Positions 19,251 through 27,472 of a stretch of DNA of 30,617 nt are shown in pieces. The notes below the pieces were generated by a model. That model saw only the letters and a list, made by a program, of their open reading frames with translations. It was not told where the DNA came from and made no database searches. A program made the position numbers and the translations under genes. Origin of the DNA: a virus; the IMG/VR virus record IMGVR_UViG_3300009537_000113, positions 1-30,617 of that record. One strand, 5' to 3'. Positions within the stretch are counted from its first letter, which is position 1; each line of letters starts with the position of its first letter.

Positions 19251-19873
19251 GCGCGATCGGTCTTGAAGTAGCCGTTATAGAGGATGAGCTGTGAAGCCGG
19301 GGCAGAATCAGCGTTCTCGACAGCGACCCAGTACTGAGTGTTGGTGATGCCGACTTCAGGTGTGCCGAGTGTCTCACTCAACGTCTGAAGACCCCCGCCA
19401 CCATCGGACGACTGGGTTGAACCGATCTGCACAGGCGCGGCCGCTGCTGTCCTCTTCCAGAGCTTCGCGTCAATCGTATAGGGATTGCTATCGTCCTTGA
19501 CAAGAACGCCCCACTCCTTGATGCGCTCGCCGACCATGAGGTCGATTGGCATGATCGCAGGTTCTGCGGTGGCATCTGCGTTCTGCATGAATGGTGCATC
19601 TCCAGAGATGGACTTATCCCATCCCTGACCATCCAATGCTCTCTCGAAATGCGATATCGCACGAAGATGCTCTTGCTCTGGCTTCGGCTGTGCATCATCC
19701 GTGAAGTTGTCGTCGAGCCACTTCGCCCACTCATACACCTTGTTCCAGAACCAGTTGACGTAAGAGTTCGGCGGTCGTTCTTCTTCGACCCACCCGACAT
19801 CTTTCTTACCGCTGATCGGTTCAACGATGTCACCACTGACATCGGCCCACCGAGGAAGAGTTGGCTTAGCCAT
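19247..19873 (-). CDS. Probable tail fibre or tail-tip protein
   Basis: 208 residues. The N-terminus (LPRWADVSGDIVEP, then ERPPNSYVNWFWNKVYEWAKWLDD) matches the aromatic-rich attachment region found at the start of many phage tail-fibre proteins. The rest is short and beta-rich, with a C-terminus ending in LILYNGYFKTDRA. Location right after the baseplate wedge genes and before the endolysin agrees with a fibre. It is small for a host-recognition fibre, so a longer fibre may be encoded elsewhere or this may be an adaptor. Confidence 0.6.
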   Translation of the reverse strand: MAKPTLPRWADVSGDIVEPISGKKDVGWVEEERPPNSYVNWFWNKVYEWAKWLDDNFTDDAQPKPEQEHLRAISHFERALDGQGWDKSISGDAPFMQNADATAEPAIMPIDLMVGERIKEWGVLVKDDSNPYTIDAKLWKRTAAAAPVQIGSTQSSDGGGGLQTLSETLGTPEVGITNTQYWVAVENADSAPASQLILYNGYFKTDRA

Positions 19874-20718
19874 TACGATCCTTCTTTCGCGGAAGCGAAC
19901 TTCCCGCCGGCTCCGGGTGCAGACTCATCATCGTAGCCTTTCCCTGGACCGCCGTCTTGAGTAACTGAAGCGTTGTCGGCATGAGCGAATCCTGTTGTAC
20001 CAGACAACGTAAACGTAGTTGCATCGTGACTCGTGTATGCCAGGGTTTCTTCCGTGGCGAGCCCCTCGTCGATGATGATGGACCCAGTGGCGTCGAACTT
20101 CGAAGCGTCATCAACGATGACAGTGCCAGATCCGCTGCCCTGAGCACCATCGAGCGGTGAGAATCGAGCGAACGTGAACATCTCTGCTGCGACATCACCG
20201 GATGTCTCGAGCAGGGCACGGACTCCGGCCGCAGCTGATCCACGGAGGAAGTCAGCAGCAATCGCAGAGATGTCGGTGGTGACTGCGATCCCATCGATTC
20301 GGATGCGTAGACCCGCAGGAAAGAAGTACTCGAGGACGACGTCTGCAGTTTCTTCGATGAAGATCTGCCGCATCACACGGAGTACATCGAATGCGATGCC
20401 ATACGAGCGCTGCTCCCAGATCTTTGCACGAACGTATCTGCGGTAGTCGGCATCGCTCAAGCTTGAGTCGATCTCGGCACGATCCAGTCCCACGATTCTG
20501 CCGATGACGTCGAGCTGCGCACCGACGGCTGTCGTGATGCTGCGATCCACCAGAAGCTGGATCAGCATCTCCTCGGTCTTCACTTCGGAGTCGCCACCGC
20601 TTGCCGGAACGGCGAGGGCGCGGATCAAGCCGGGAAGCTTGACTTTGTCCTTATGGCGTTCCGGCAGTCGGTTCGCCGCCTCTGACTGATGATCGAGGAT
20701 TTGAGTTACCGATGCCAT
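19873..20718 (-). CDS. Baseplate wedge protein (DUF2612/gp48-like) with added beta domain
   Basis: 281 residues; its ATG directly follows the stop of the baseplate J gene. The helical N-terminal part carries TAVGAQLDVIGRIVGLDRAEI and SDADYRRYVRAKI, which fit the DUF2612-type proteins that follow baseplate J genes in many phages. Residues about 185-255 are a glycine- and threonine-rich beta module (GSGTVIVDDASKFDATGSI, then ETLAYTSHDATTFTLSGTTG), found as an add-on in several virion proteins. The C-terminal 30 residues are Gly/Pro/Asp-rich and likely disordered. Role: completes the wedge and anchors the fibre. Confidence 0.65.
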   Translation of the reverse strand: MASVTQILDHQSEAANRLPERHKDKVKLPGLIRALAVPASGGDSEVKTEEMLIQLLVDRSITTAVGAQLDVIGRIVGLDRAEIDSSLSDADYRRYVRAKIWEQRSYGIAFDVLRVMRQIFIEETADVVLEYFFPAGLRIRIDGIAVTTDISAIAADFLRGSAAAGVRALLETSGDVAAEMFTFARFSPLDGAQGSGSGTVIVDDASKFDATGSIIIDEGLATEETLAYTSHDATTFTLSGTTGFAHADNASVTQDGGPGKGYDDESAPGAGGKFASAKEGS

Positions 20719-22086
20719 CTATGGAGTACCTGACACAGACACAACAGTGATCCGAGAGGTGTCGTACTTGGCGATCTCTCGGACGTTGATTGCGACGGTC
20801 GCTTCGCTCGACGGTGCAGGAGCATCATCGATTTCAGCGAGCGTGACGTCGAGAACGCCAGGGACATCGAAGCACCACGATTTGACCGCGCTCGAGACGG
20901 AGTCCTTCCCTGTGGTCGACAGATTTCCTTGGGCAACAATCGCAGCCTTGACCTGATCATCGCCATCTGTCGGGTACAGCGCAGCGTCGTAGGTGAGCTC
21001 GATGTCGATGTAGATCTCGACCTCATCGGGTCTGCTGAAGGCTTGAGTATGGACGTTACCTTCTGAGTCTGTTGCACTGCCGATTTCTGTGCCGAATGTT
21101 TGGATGCCGGCTGCGATGTTGGCGAGCAGTGCATCCCAGATGTCTTGGTCGTCGCCGCCGATGATCAGCGCTTCAACCGCATGAGGTGGAATGTCTACAC
21201 CGCCGACTGTAATCGGATCGTCGGTGTTGTTCACGAACAGGCTGACGAACTCCACGTCGAGAATATCGAGCAACGCAGCGCGGACAGCGTCGATCGGGGA
21301 TGTTCCAGCGGTGGCGAGTTCATCCTCGCGGCGAATACGGAAATCAGCATCAGATTCGATGTCGCTTCCGGGGTCCGCATCGAGTACGTTGATGACGCCT
21401 GACCAGCCGGATACCGGAGTCTCGATAACGGTGACCTTGCGGGCGAGCGCGATCTTCGGTCCGGTCTCGGTTGCCTCCGCCGCCGCATCGACCACGCCAT
21501 CACCTTCACCCAGGAAGTCCCAAGTGACGCCACCGTCAACAATGCCGGTACCGGTCCCCGTGGGTCCGCCTGCGCCGGCTGAGGTCCCCGCCACGACGCA
21601 CTCGTAGATGCGATCCGGCGTATCGTTCTCGACCCGGTCGCCCACGACGTAGGCAGTCGTCGGTGCCCACACGGGAGCGGCGACGATGGTCGCATCGGCG
21701 AGTGTCTCGAATGTGACGCCGGTGTCTTCCTCACTGGCCTGGCTTCCGCCCGGTACCAGTGTTGCCGCGGTGCCGGTCAGAGCCAGCACGATCTCGGACA
21801 GGGTAGCCGGCTCACGGACCGTGCCGGTTAGCGCAGCGAGCGCCTCGAGTTCCGTACCCGTCGCCTTGTCAGGATCGGCCGAAGAGTTGATCGCTTCTGC
21901 GAGTTGCCAGAGCAGGGCGAAACGTTCAGCGATAATGCCAACGAGCTGACCGATCGCAGCCGTGTCGGATGCAGCAGCCTCGCCAACAGATTCACCGAAC
22001 AGATCCGCGATCTCCTCGACAATCTCAGAGCGGATTGTCTCGAGATCCTTTGGTACGAATCCAGTTGGAGTTAACCCGAACGCCAT
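20719..22086 (-). CDS. Baseplate J-like wedge protein
   Basis: 455 residues, the usual length of Mu gp47/P2 J-like wedge proteins. The N-terminus (GFVPKDLETIRSEIVEEIADLFG, IGQLVGIIAERFALLWQLAEAI, LEALAALTGTVREPA) is diagnostic. A module near residues 138-195 (WAPTTAYVVGDRVEND, IYECVVAGTSAG, GVTWDFLGEG) looks like an inserted CBM5/12-type carbohydrate-binding domain. The central and C-terminal parts have SDIESDADFRIRREDEL and IDIELTYDAALYP as in the family. It joins wedge units in the baseplate ring. AGGAGAT precedes the ATG, inside the end of the upstream gene. Confidence 0.9.
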   Translation of the reverse strand: MAFGLTPTGFVPKDLETIRSEIVEEIADLFGESVGEAAASDTAAIGQLVGIIAERFALLWQLAEAINSSADPDKATGTELEALAALTGTVREPATLSEIVLALTGTAATLVPGGSQASEEDTGVTFETLADATIVAAPVWAPTTAYVVGDRVENDTPDRIYECVVAGTSAGAGGPTGTGTGIVDGGVTWDFLGEGDGVVDAAAEATETGPKIALARKVTVIETPVSGWSGVINVLDADPGSDIESDADFRIRREDELATAGTSPIDAVRAALLDILDVEFVSLFVNNTDDPITVGGVDIPPHAVEALIIGGDDQDIWDALLANIAAGIQTFGTEIGSATDSEGNVHTQAFSRPDEVEIYIDIELTYDAALYPTDGDDQVKAAIVAQGNLSTTGKDSVSSAVKSWCFDVPGVLDVTLAEIDDAPAPSSEATVAINVREIAKYDTSRITVVSVSGTP

Positions 22087-22467
22087 TTAGATCTCCTGAG
22101 TGAGGGATCCTGTGATCGTATCGTCGAACTCAGTACGAACTTCCCACGCGACAGTCACTGTCCGTGTCTTACCATCGTACTGAGCACTGAGTGAAATAAT
22201 TTCTTCCACACCTTGAACTTGGACCATAACACGACGGAACGCATCGCGCACTCGAACTTCGTTGAACTTCTGCCCAAGGATTTCGCCGTAGTAGTCGACT
22301 CCGGCCTCGAGATTGAGGAACCACTCGCCGGTGAACAACCCGAGAGCCAGATCCAGGTTCTGTGCGACAGCTTCGAGCCCGCTAGTGAACTGTAAATCAT
22401 CAGTGATGATGATCTCACCAGTGGCACGATCAATCTTGAAGTCGACGGGGTCTGTGATGAGCGCCAT
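22087..22467 (-). CDS. Baseplate wedge protein W (gp25-like)
   Basis: 126 residues. TSGLEAVAQNLDLALGLFTGEWFLNLEAGVDY and EVRVRDAFRRVMVQVQGV are typical of the small gp25/W wedge proteins (lysozyme-like fold without activity) that bind the sheath's first ring. It lies between the spike and the J protein and its stop abuts the J start (TAAATG), the usual gene order in contractile tails. Confidence 0.85.
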   Translation of the reverse strand: MALITDPVDFKIDRATGEIIITDDLQFTSGLEAVAQNLDLALGLFTGEWFLNLEAGVDYYGEILGQKFNEVRVRDAFRRVMVQVQGVEEIISLSAQYDGKTRTVTVAWEVRTEFDDTITGSLTQEI

Positions 22468-23084
22468 CAGTCAGCCTTTACGATTGAGATTCCTGGTGTC
22501 GGTGCGCTTGTTGTCGGTGCACCGGTGAAGCCGCTCGAGGGATCCGGATGGATATGCGCATCGAAGATTGCCTTCAGCGCGGTCAGGTCGCTCCTACGTG
22601 CGACCGGATCTGAGGCCGCCTCAGAACCGAGCCTGATCTCATCAGCCTCGATGACGAATGCATCCTCGCTCGCTGGATCTGCATTCTTGAACGACCTCAG
22701 CCCAGGGATCGCGATGGCGTCGATCAACTCGTTCCGCCTGTCGTCGTTTGGGTCAACGACCGTGCCGAGATCTTTCCACTTATCGAGTGACGCCTCCGAG
22801 AACACGAGCAGAACAAGGTCACCGGGCTTGACCGGAAACGTGATTCTGTAGGCTCCCGCTCCCGGGAACACGAGCGGCACACCCGGAATGACTGGTAGTT
22901 CTTCAGTACTCCGATTGCCTTCTTCATCGACGAATCCACGCTTGATCAGCGGCTTAACGTTTACTGCGATCTTCGCAGCATCGTAGCTTTCAACACGACC
23001 GGGGAGCGCGACGTGTGTATCTACCAAGCGAGCGCGGATCGCAAGCCGAAGCATCTCTGGTAGCGTTGGAGTCTGCGCCGTCAT
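22467..23084 (-). CDS. Baseplate spike protein (Gp138/gpV-like)
   Basis: 205 residues. The N-terminal OB-like domain (about 25-110: ALPGRVESYDAAKIAVNVKPL, PVIPGVPLVFP, then FPVKPGDLVLLVF) is that of phi92 Gp138 and Mu gp45. The C-terminal tip has H177-I-H179 and PSSGFTGAPTTSAP, like spike tips that coordinate iron with HxH residues. The protein would be the trimeric membrane-piercing spike. It overlaps the hub gene by four bases, a conserved neighbour relation. Confidence 0.85.
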   Translation of the reverse strand: MTAQTPTLPEMLRLAIRARLVDTHVALPGRVESYDAAKIAVNVKPLIKRGFVDEEGNRSTEELPVIPGVPLVFPGAGAYRITFPVKPGDLVLLVFSEASLDKWKDLGTVVDPNDDRRNELIDAIAIPGLRSFKNADPASEDAFVIEADEIRLGSEAASDPVARRSDLTALKAIFDAHIHPDPSSGFTGAPTTSAPTPGISIVKAD

Positions 23085-23935
23085 AGTGGTGTCGCCTCCA
23101 CAGCAGTTGTCCAGTCGCTTCCGTGAGTATCGCCGACATGCTGAACACGCTCGGCTCTAAATAATCCATTCGCTGTCAGAGACTCGACCTGAAGCTTTAT
23201 GCCGGGGTTGATCTCCGGATACAGCAGATTGTCGATCTTCAACATCGCGGGCTTCCCCTTCTGTGAGGGAGAACCGAACCCCGGAGTACCGATCATACCG
23301 TTGTCTTTGTTGACGACTAGAGCGATATTCCGACGAGCCTCGCCGTTCTTCAGAACCTGGAGAGTCTCATCCTGAATCGAGAACCTGAAGCCCTTGGATT
23401 CGAGCATACGCTCGAGCGATTCAGACGACGGGCCCTGCATGACATCGCCATTCACCAATCGATCTGTGAACTCTTTCGCTTCAGAAAGGTTCGTTGGGAT
23501 TGAAAGCCCCATGTCGTCAGTCAGTTGCTTGATGACATCGCCATACTTGACACCGCCGATGTAGGATCGATTCGTGCGAGCGTTCTTCATAGCACGCTCA
23601 CCGTCACCGACTTGGATCTTCGTTGTCCATCCTGTTTGGACTCGCATTGATTCCGTCCAGCGAATATCACCTGCGAAGATCTGCTTCAGTTCGTCTTCAT
23701 ACCCTGCAGACAAGAACAGCTTCAGCGGTTTCTGCTGGAGCGCGGCTCGAGTATCCTCCGACAGATTGCTGATCTCGATGTTGCAAGTGTTCGGATCTTT
23801 GGACAACTGCTTCTCGACGTTGAATGCGACCCTCAGCCCAGTGATCTTTGCCGCGTTCGGTCCAACCTTGAAGAAGCTACTCTCGTCGATACGAGTGATC
23901 AGGACTTCAACTGCTCTGCGGAATAGACGCGCCAT
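23081..23935 (-). CDS. Baseplate hub protein (gpD-like)
   Basis: 284 residues. The features KITGLRVAFNVEKQLSKDPN, NTCNIEISNLSEDTRAAL, LKLFLSAGYED and IFAGDIRWTESMR, then KYGDVIKQLTDDMGL and LERMLESKGFRFSIQDETLQVL, are those of the hub proteins annotated as phage late control D or gp27-like. It forms the trimeric hub above the spike, connecting it to the tube. It is larger in some phages, but this size is common in tails with a separate plug and Dit-like protein. Confidence 0.8.
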   Translation of the reverse strand: MARLFRRAVEVLITRIDESSFFKVGPNAAKITGLRVAFNVEKQLSKDPNTCNIEISNLSEDTRAALQQKPLKLFLSAGYEDELKQIFAGDIRWTESMRVQTGWTTKIQVGDGERAMKNARTNRSYIGGVKYGDVIKQLTDDMGLSIPTNLSEAKEFTDRLVNGDVMQGPSSESLERMLESKGFRFSIQDETLQVLKNGEARRNIALVVNKDNGMIGTPGFGSPSQKGKPAMLKIDNLLYPEINPGIKLQVESLTANGLFRAERVQHVGDTHGSDWTTAVEATPL

Positions 23936-24321
23936 CAGGAGATTAGGGACTGAGGAATAATGACACCGCGTTCCACGGTTTCTTCCTCAGCAAGTTCGTC
24001 GAGGTCGGTGAACGGTATGAACTGGAGCAGGACTCGAACACCGAGATCATCAAAGTCTGCGTCTGCCTTCTCACCGGATTGATCCAGCATTGCGAATGAG
24101 CCCTGCGGGAACGACGCAGAGGCGGATCTTCCCCCGATTAGCGTACCGAGTACAAGCTTCATGCCCTGACGAATCGGAGTCTCATCCTCCGCCAGGAGAT
24201 TCATGTACCACGCAGACTCGCGATCGTTGAATCGTACATCGATGATGTAGGCAACACCATCCAACGATGTATTGAATCGATAGTTGGCGACTGAAGGTAT
24301 GAGCGGTAGATCTTGTGCCAT
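23935..24321 (-). CDS. Baseplate plug protein (DUF6983-like)
   Basis: 128 residues, single-base overlap with the genes on either side. The start, DLPLIPSVANYRFNTSLDGVAYI followed by VRFNDRESAWYMNLLAEDETPIRQGMKLVLG, matches the small beta-rich proteins of contractile cyanophage-like baseplates called plug proteins. The C-terminus is acidic (DELAEEETVERG) and longer than in the family members I recall. Position between the Dit-like protein and the hub supports the call. Confidence 0.7.
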   Translation of the reverse strand: MAQDLPLIPSVANYRFNTSLDGVAYIIDVRFNDRESAWYMNLLAEDETPIRQGMKLVLGTLIGGRSASASFPQGSFAMLDQSGEKADADFDDLGVRVLLQFIPFTDLDELAEEETVERGVIIPQSLIS

Positions 24322-24932
24322 CAGAGAAGCTCAGGGCGGTGAGTCAGTCCCCATTGTTTTCGTAACCGATTCATATCCCTCTTCTGGTTATTGAGGGTTT
24401 CCGTATCTTTCGAAGACGGTGATGTCTTGGTCCCACGTTTTGATTTCTTCTGCGCTCGAGGTACCTCGACAGGGACAGCTGTCCGCTCGGTACGAACAAT
24501 CTGTATCTCCTGAAACGTAGCGCGGAACCGAAGCGCATCAGCAGGACCCTGAGGAACAGACAGATTGACCATCACCATGTTGCGATACGTGGCGATATTG
24601 GTGATGATCTCGACAGGCTCACGCTTGGCGCGGATGTCTTTTAGGATCGAGAATGCGTCATCAGACGGGATGCCCCGAAGCGGAGTATCGGCAGTGACTG
24701 CCCCCCCGGTTACCTCAGTGAGGAATACCGAGGCGTTCTCACGTTCAATCGCAGCAGCGCCGATTGGAGTATCGCTTACCACTCCCTCGATAGTCAACAT
24801 GTCGGGGAGGATGCGAATATGATCCGTGACGTCAGCACCCTCTTCGACAGGATGCTCCGTCGTAGCAGAGTTGAGACTGTGCGTCTCTACCGGAGCAGCG
24901 TCGATGAGATATCCGTTGATGATGACAGGCAT
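24321..24932 (-). CDS. Dit-like baseplate/distal tail protein
   Basis: 203 residues. The N-terminal half contains HPVEEGADVTDHIRILPDML, TIEGVVSD and LKDIRAKREPVEIITNIATYRNMVMVNLSV, the hallmarks of the Dit-like N-terminal domain that forms the first ring under the tail tube. The C-terminal 50 residues are basic and probably disordered (KKSKRGTKTSPSSKD). The gene lies directly after the tape measure, the usual place for distal tail proteins. Confidence 0.8.
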   Translation of the reverse strand: MPVIINGYLIDAAPVETHSLNSATTEHPVEEGADVTDHIRILPDMLTIEGVVSDTPIGAAAIERENASVFLTEVTGGAVTADTPLRGIPSDDAFSILKDIRAKREPVEIITNIATYRNMVMVNLSVPQGPADALRFRATFQEIQIVRTERTAVPVEVPRAQKKSKRGTKTSPSSKDTETLNNQKRDMNRLRKQWGLTHRPELL

Positions 24933-26401
24933 TACTCTGTCGCCGCCTTTGCCTCACGCATCTTCGAATCCCAGAACTCGCTGACTGCGCCACGAACTCG
25001 AGTAGCGATGCCCTCCGCATCGGCGCCCTCTGGGATACTTACGTTGATGTTCGCATTGAGGTTCGGTGTAGTCACGATCTGCTGAGTCGGGTTGCGAACA
25101 CGTTCCGGCGTGACGCCAGCCTCGTTGAACGTTTCCTGTCTGATTCGACGGAATCTTTCTTGAAGTTTCCGCCCCACGATGGTGCCTCGAGTTGGACCCC
25201 CGACCTTCTCGAACTTCTTCCCCGTGGGATCGGACGCGAAGTCCGCAACAAGCTGGATCGCTTCACCAACCTTTTGCACAATCTTGGCGATCCATTCGAT
25301 GACAACCACAAACGCGTCGATCGCTGCCTCACGGAATCGACTGAAGACGCTGCCCGCTTCGCCGAACACTCCGAACATGTCGAGTACGAAGATGATCGCC
25401 GACGCGACGAGTGCGCCGATCAACAGAAGCGGAAGTGTGGCAAGGACCCATCCGGCCGCAGCTTTCAGTCCGGATAGGAACGCCGCCTTGCCCAGAGTCT
25501 TGTAGAGGATGACGAGCTTGGTGAGACCGGCGAGAACCTTGGCGCCGATCAGCAGCACGAGCAGTGTTCGCCAGTTCTCGATGACGAACGCAACTGTCTT
25601 AGCGAACAGCTTGAGCATTCCTACGAGCTGCTTCAGTATGACTTGCAGCTTCTGTCGAATGAGTGCGCGGTTCGCCTTGATCCAACCGAGGAGACCCTTC
25701 ACCATCTCCTTCAGGGTTGGAAGAAGCGCGATGACCACCTCGTTGCGGATACCCTTGAGCGCAGTGCGAACACGCAGCTCATCGTCGTTCAGCTGCTCGA
25801 ACTGAGCAGCCATCGGCCCGTCGATTTGCGCGCCGAGTTCCACGAACTCTTCACGTAACTTGCCGATGCCCGAGCTGCCTTCGTTGAGAAGTGGAATCAG
25901 TTCAGCGCCTGACCGACCGAACAACTCCATCGCAATCGCAGTCTTCTTGGTCCCATCGGGCATCTCAGCGAAACGATCTGCTACCTCCATCAGCAGATCG
26001 TCGAGGTCCCTCAGTCCTCCCTGACCATCGCGGACGTCAACGTTCACACTTGCCAGTGCGTCCTTCGCAGTCTTCAGTCCACGCTGTGAGTCACTCGCTG
26101 TCCGGGCGAATCGTTGAAGACCCACACGCAACTGCTGCAGATTGGAGCCGCTAATGCCTGCGGCGAACTCGAGTTGCTGCAATGCCTCGACGGAGATGCC
26201 GACCTTCTTCGACATCTTCGCAAGCTCGTCCGCCTCTCGCCGCGTGTCATTGATGAGGCCGCCGAAGAACTTGACGGTCTTGAACGCGAGCAGGCCCACG
26301 ACCGCACCCTTGATAGCACCGAGGAGACGGTCGCCCTTTTTGAATGACTTGTCGTCGGTCTTCAGACCGAGTTGCGCGAATAGGTCTGCGACTTTCGGCA
26401 T
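24932..26401 (-). CDS. Tail tape measure protein
   Basis: 489 residues, starting two bases after the frameshifted chaperone's stop (TGAGATG). The N-terminal half is helical, with the TP901-like signature (EADELAKMSKKVGISVEALQQLEFAAGISG and AMELFGRSGAELIPLLNEG). Three to four hydrophobic stretches lie in the middle (TVAFVIENWRTLLVLLIGA, LATLPLLLIGALVASAIIFVL). The C-terminus has the repetitive NLNANINVSIPEGAD segment. The short length suggests a short tail, in the order of 70 nm if each residue spans about 0.15 nm; that figure is an estimate from the general rule. Confidence 0.88.
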   Translation of the reverse strand: MPKVADLFAQLGLKTDDKSFKKGDRLLGAIKGAVVGLLAFKTVKFFGGLINDTRREADELAKMSKKVGISVEALQQLEFAAGISGSNLQQLRVGLQRFARTASDSQRGLKTAKDALASVNVDVRDGQGGLRDLDDLLMEVADRFAEMPDGTKKTAIAMELFGRSGAELIPLLNEGSSGIGKLREEFVELGAQIDGPMAAQFEQLNDDELRVRTALKGIRNEVVIALLPTLKEMVKGLLGWIKANRALIRQKLQVILKQLVGMLKLFAKTVAFVIENWRTLLVLLIGAKVLAGLTKLVILYKTLGKAAFLSGLKAAAGWVLATLPLLLIGALVASAIIFVLDMFGVFGEAGSVFSRFREAAIDAFVVVIEWIAKIVQKVGEAIQLVADFASDPTGKKFEKVGGPTRGTIVGRKLQERFRRIRQETFNEAGVTPERVRNPTQQIVTTPNLNANINVSIPEGADAEGIATRVRGAVSEFWDSKMREAKAATE

Positions 26402-26402
26402 C

Positions 26403-27022
26403 TCAGCTCACCGATGCTTCCGCATCTTGCCAAGCGTAGAGTGCGAACAGACATCGGTCCACGTCATCGATTGACATCTGCTCGAGCTCAGTCATAGTCA
26501 CCTTGTTTTCCAACCAGAGGTAGTAGGCGGGCCAAGCCTCCTGGACTTCCTCCGTGAGAGTTAGCTTGACGGACTTTCCTCCGGATTTTTTGGGGTGCTT
26601 CCGCTTGCGCTCGGGACGACCGAACCGAGCGCGTCTGCGAAAAAATCCTGGTAGTTGACCTGGAGAGCGAAGGCCATCGTCATCAAGAACGCCTTGAATC
26701 GACCCGTGAAGATGGTATCGATGGCCCCCTCATTGGCCAGTTCGAAGTTCTTGTTCTCGTACACTACACTGGTCATCGCGAGAATCTCTTTGGCCAGTGT
26801 GTCCGATTCCCCGGGATCGATGTGAGCAAAGAGCTCACCAAGTGCCGGCGCCAGTTCGCCGATCTCCATGTCTTCGGAGATCTTGAGATCAGCAACTCGT
26901 GTCAGTACGGGGGCTAGGATCTTGCCCAACTTATTGAAGAGCCGGAAGGACCTCAACGCGGGAAGCTGTTGGGTCCGAACCTGTAACCCTTCAATGGTCT
27001 TAGTCTCAACCTGTAAGGACAT
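26403..27022 (-). CDS. Frameshifted tail-assembly chaperone (GT-like fusion, -1 frameshift)
   Basis: Starting at the same ATG as the shorter chaperone, a -1 shift at A_AAA_AAT (26591-26585) joins 146 residues to a 60-residue tail read in the -1 frame to the TGA at 26405-26403; about 206 residues in total. The tail (SGGKSVKLTLTEEVQEAWPA, YYLWLENKV, TELEQMSIDDVDRCLFALYA) looks coding and has no good start of its own, and it fills the otherwise empty space before the tape measure. This is the classic organisation of lambda G/GT-type chaperones that coat the tape measure during tail assembly. Confidence 0.8.
26561..27022 (-). CDS. Tail-assembly chaperone, short form (G-like)
   Basis: 153 residues; zero-frame product. 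It is helical and acidic, with LPALRSFRLFNKLGKILAPVLTRV near the start, and lies between the tube and the tape measure, the standard site of tail-assembly chaperones. The stretch ending in YQDFFADALGSVVPSASGS precedes the slippery site; the frame then ends after PKNPEESPSS. Chaperones of this kind assist the tape measure and are not in the finished virion. Confidence 0.8.
   Translation of the reverse strand: MSLQVETKTIEGLQVRTQQLPALRSFRLFNKLGKILAPVLTRVADLKISEDMEIGELAPALGELFAHIDPGESDTLAKEILAMTSVVYENKNFELANEGAIDTIFTGRFKAFLMTMAFALQVNYQDFFADALGSVVPSASGSTPKNPEESPSS
26585..26591 (-). other. Programmed -1 frameshift slippery site A_AAA_AAT
   Basis: On the minus strand the zero-frame codons are CCA AAA AAT (26593-26585), which gives the heptamer A_AAA_AAT; both tRNAs can re-pair with AAA after slipping back one base. 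CCGGAGGAAAG follows, an internal Shine-Dalgarno-like sequence. Stimulatory SD elements normally lie upstream, so its role here is unclear. Confidence 0.8.
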
Positions 27023-27031
27023 GAGACCGAC

Positions 27032-27457
27032 CTACTGGACGAGCGATCCGCCGGCGAGGATCTCGAGACTGTCGCACTCGATCATCCATTCTCGACTTGA
27101 CCCCGCATCCCCGTACTCGTTCGCGGGATACTTGCGGATCCACGCAGACTCGGCGCTGATGAGCGTTGTACCGTTGAGGTCCTTGATGAACAGGGCCCCG
27201 GCACCGGTACCGAATTGCTCATCGACCGAGTGACGCGCAGACAGCAGATCGTTTGTCGGCGATTCAGCCTGGAGTGTGAGCGTGACGAGGCCGGACTTGT
27301 TTTGGTTCCGCACTCGGGTAACATCTCCACCGGCGCCGACAGAGATCTCGAATGCATCCTCATTGCGCTCGGCGTTGACGAAGGTTCCTTCTGCGAATCC
27401 CTGAATCAGGATACCGCCGAAGGTGATGACGATTTTCTTTGGATCGTATTGGCGCAT
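27032..27457 (-). CDS. Tail tube protein (DUF3277-like)
   Basis: 141 residues, AAGGAAGG ribosome site. The pattern YDPKKIVITFGGILIQGFAEGTFV, EDAFEISVGAGGDVTRVRNQNKSGLVTLTLQAESPTND and WMIECDSLEILAGG is that of the small DUF3277 tube proteins of contractile phages, which stack as hexameric rings inside the sheath. It directly follows the sheath gene, as in most myoviruses. Confidence 0.88.
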   Translation of the reverse strand: MRQYDPKKIVITFGGILIQGFAEGTFVNAERNEDAFEISVGAGGDVTRVRNQNKSGLVTLTLQAESPTNDLLSARHSVDEQFGTGAGALFIKDLNGTTLISAESAWIRKYPANEYGDAGSSREWMIECDSLEILAGGSLVQ

Positions 27458-27472
27458 CGAGTCCCTTCCTTG

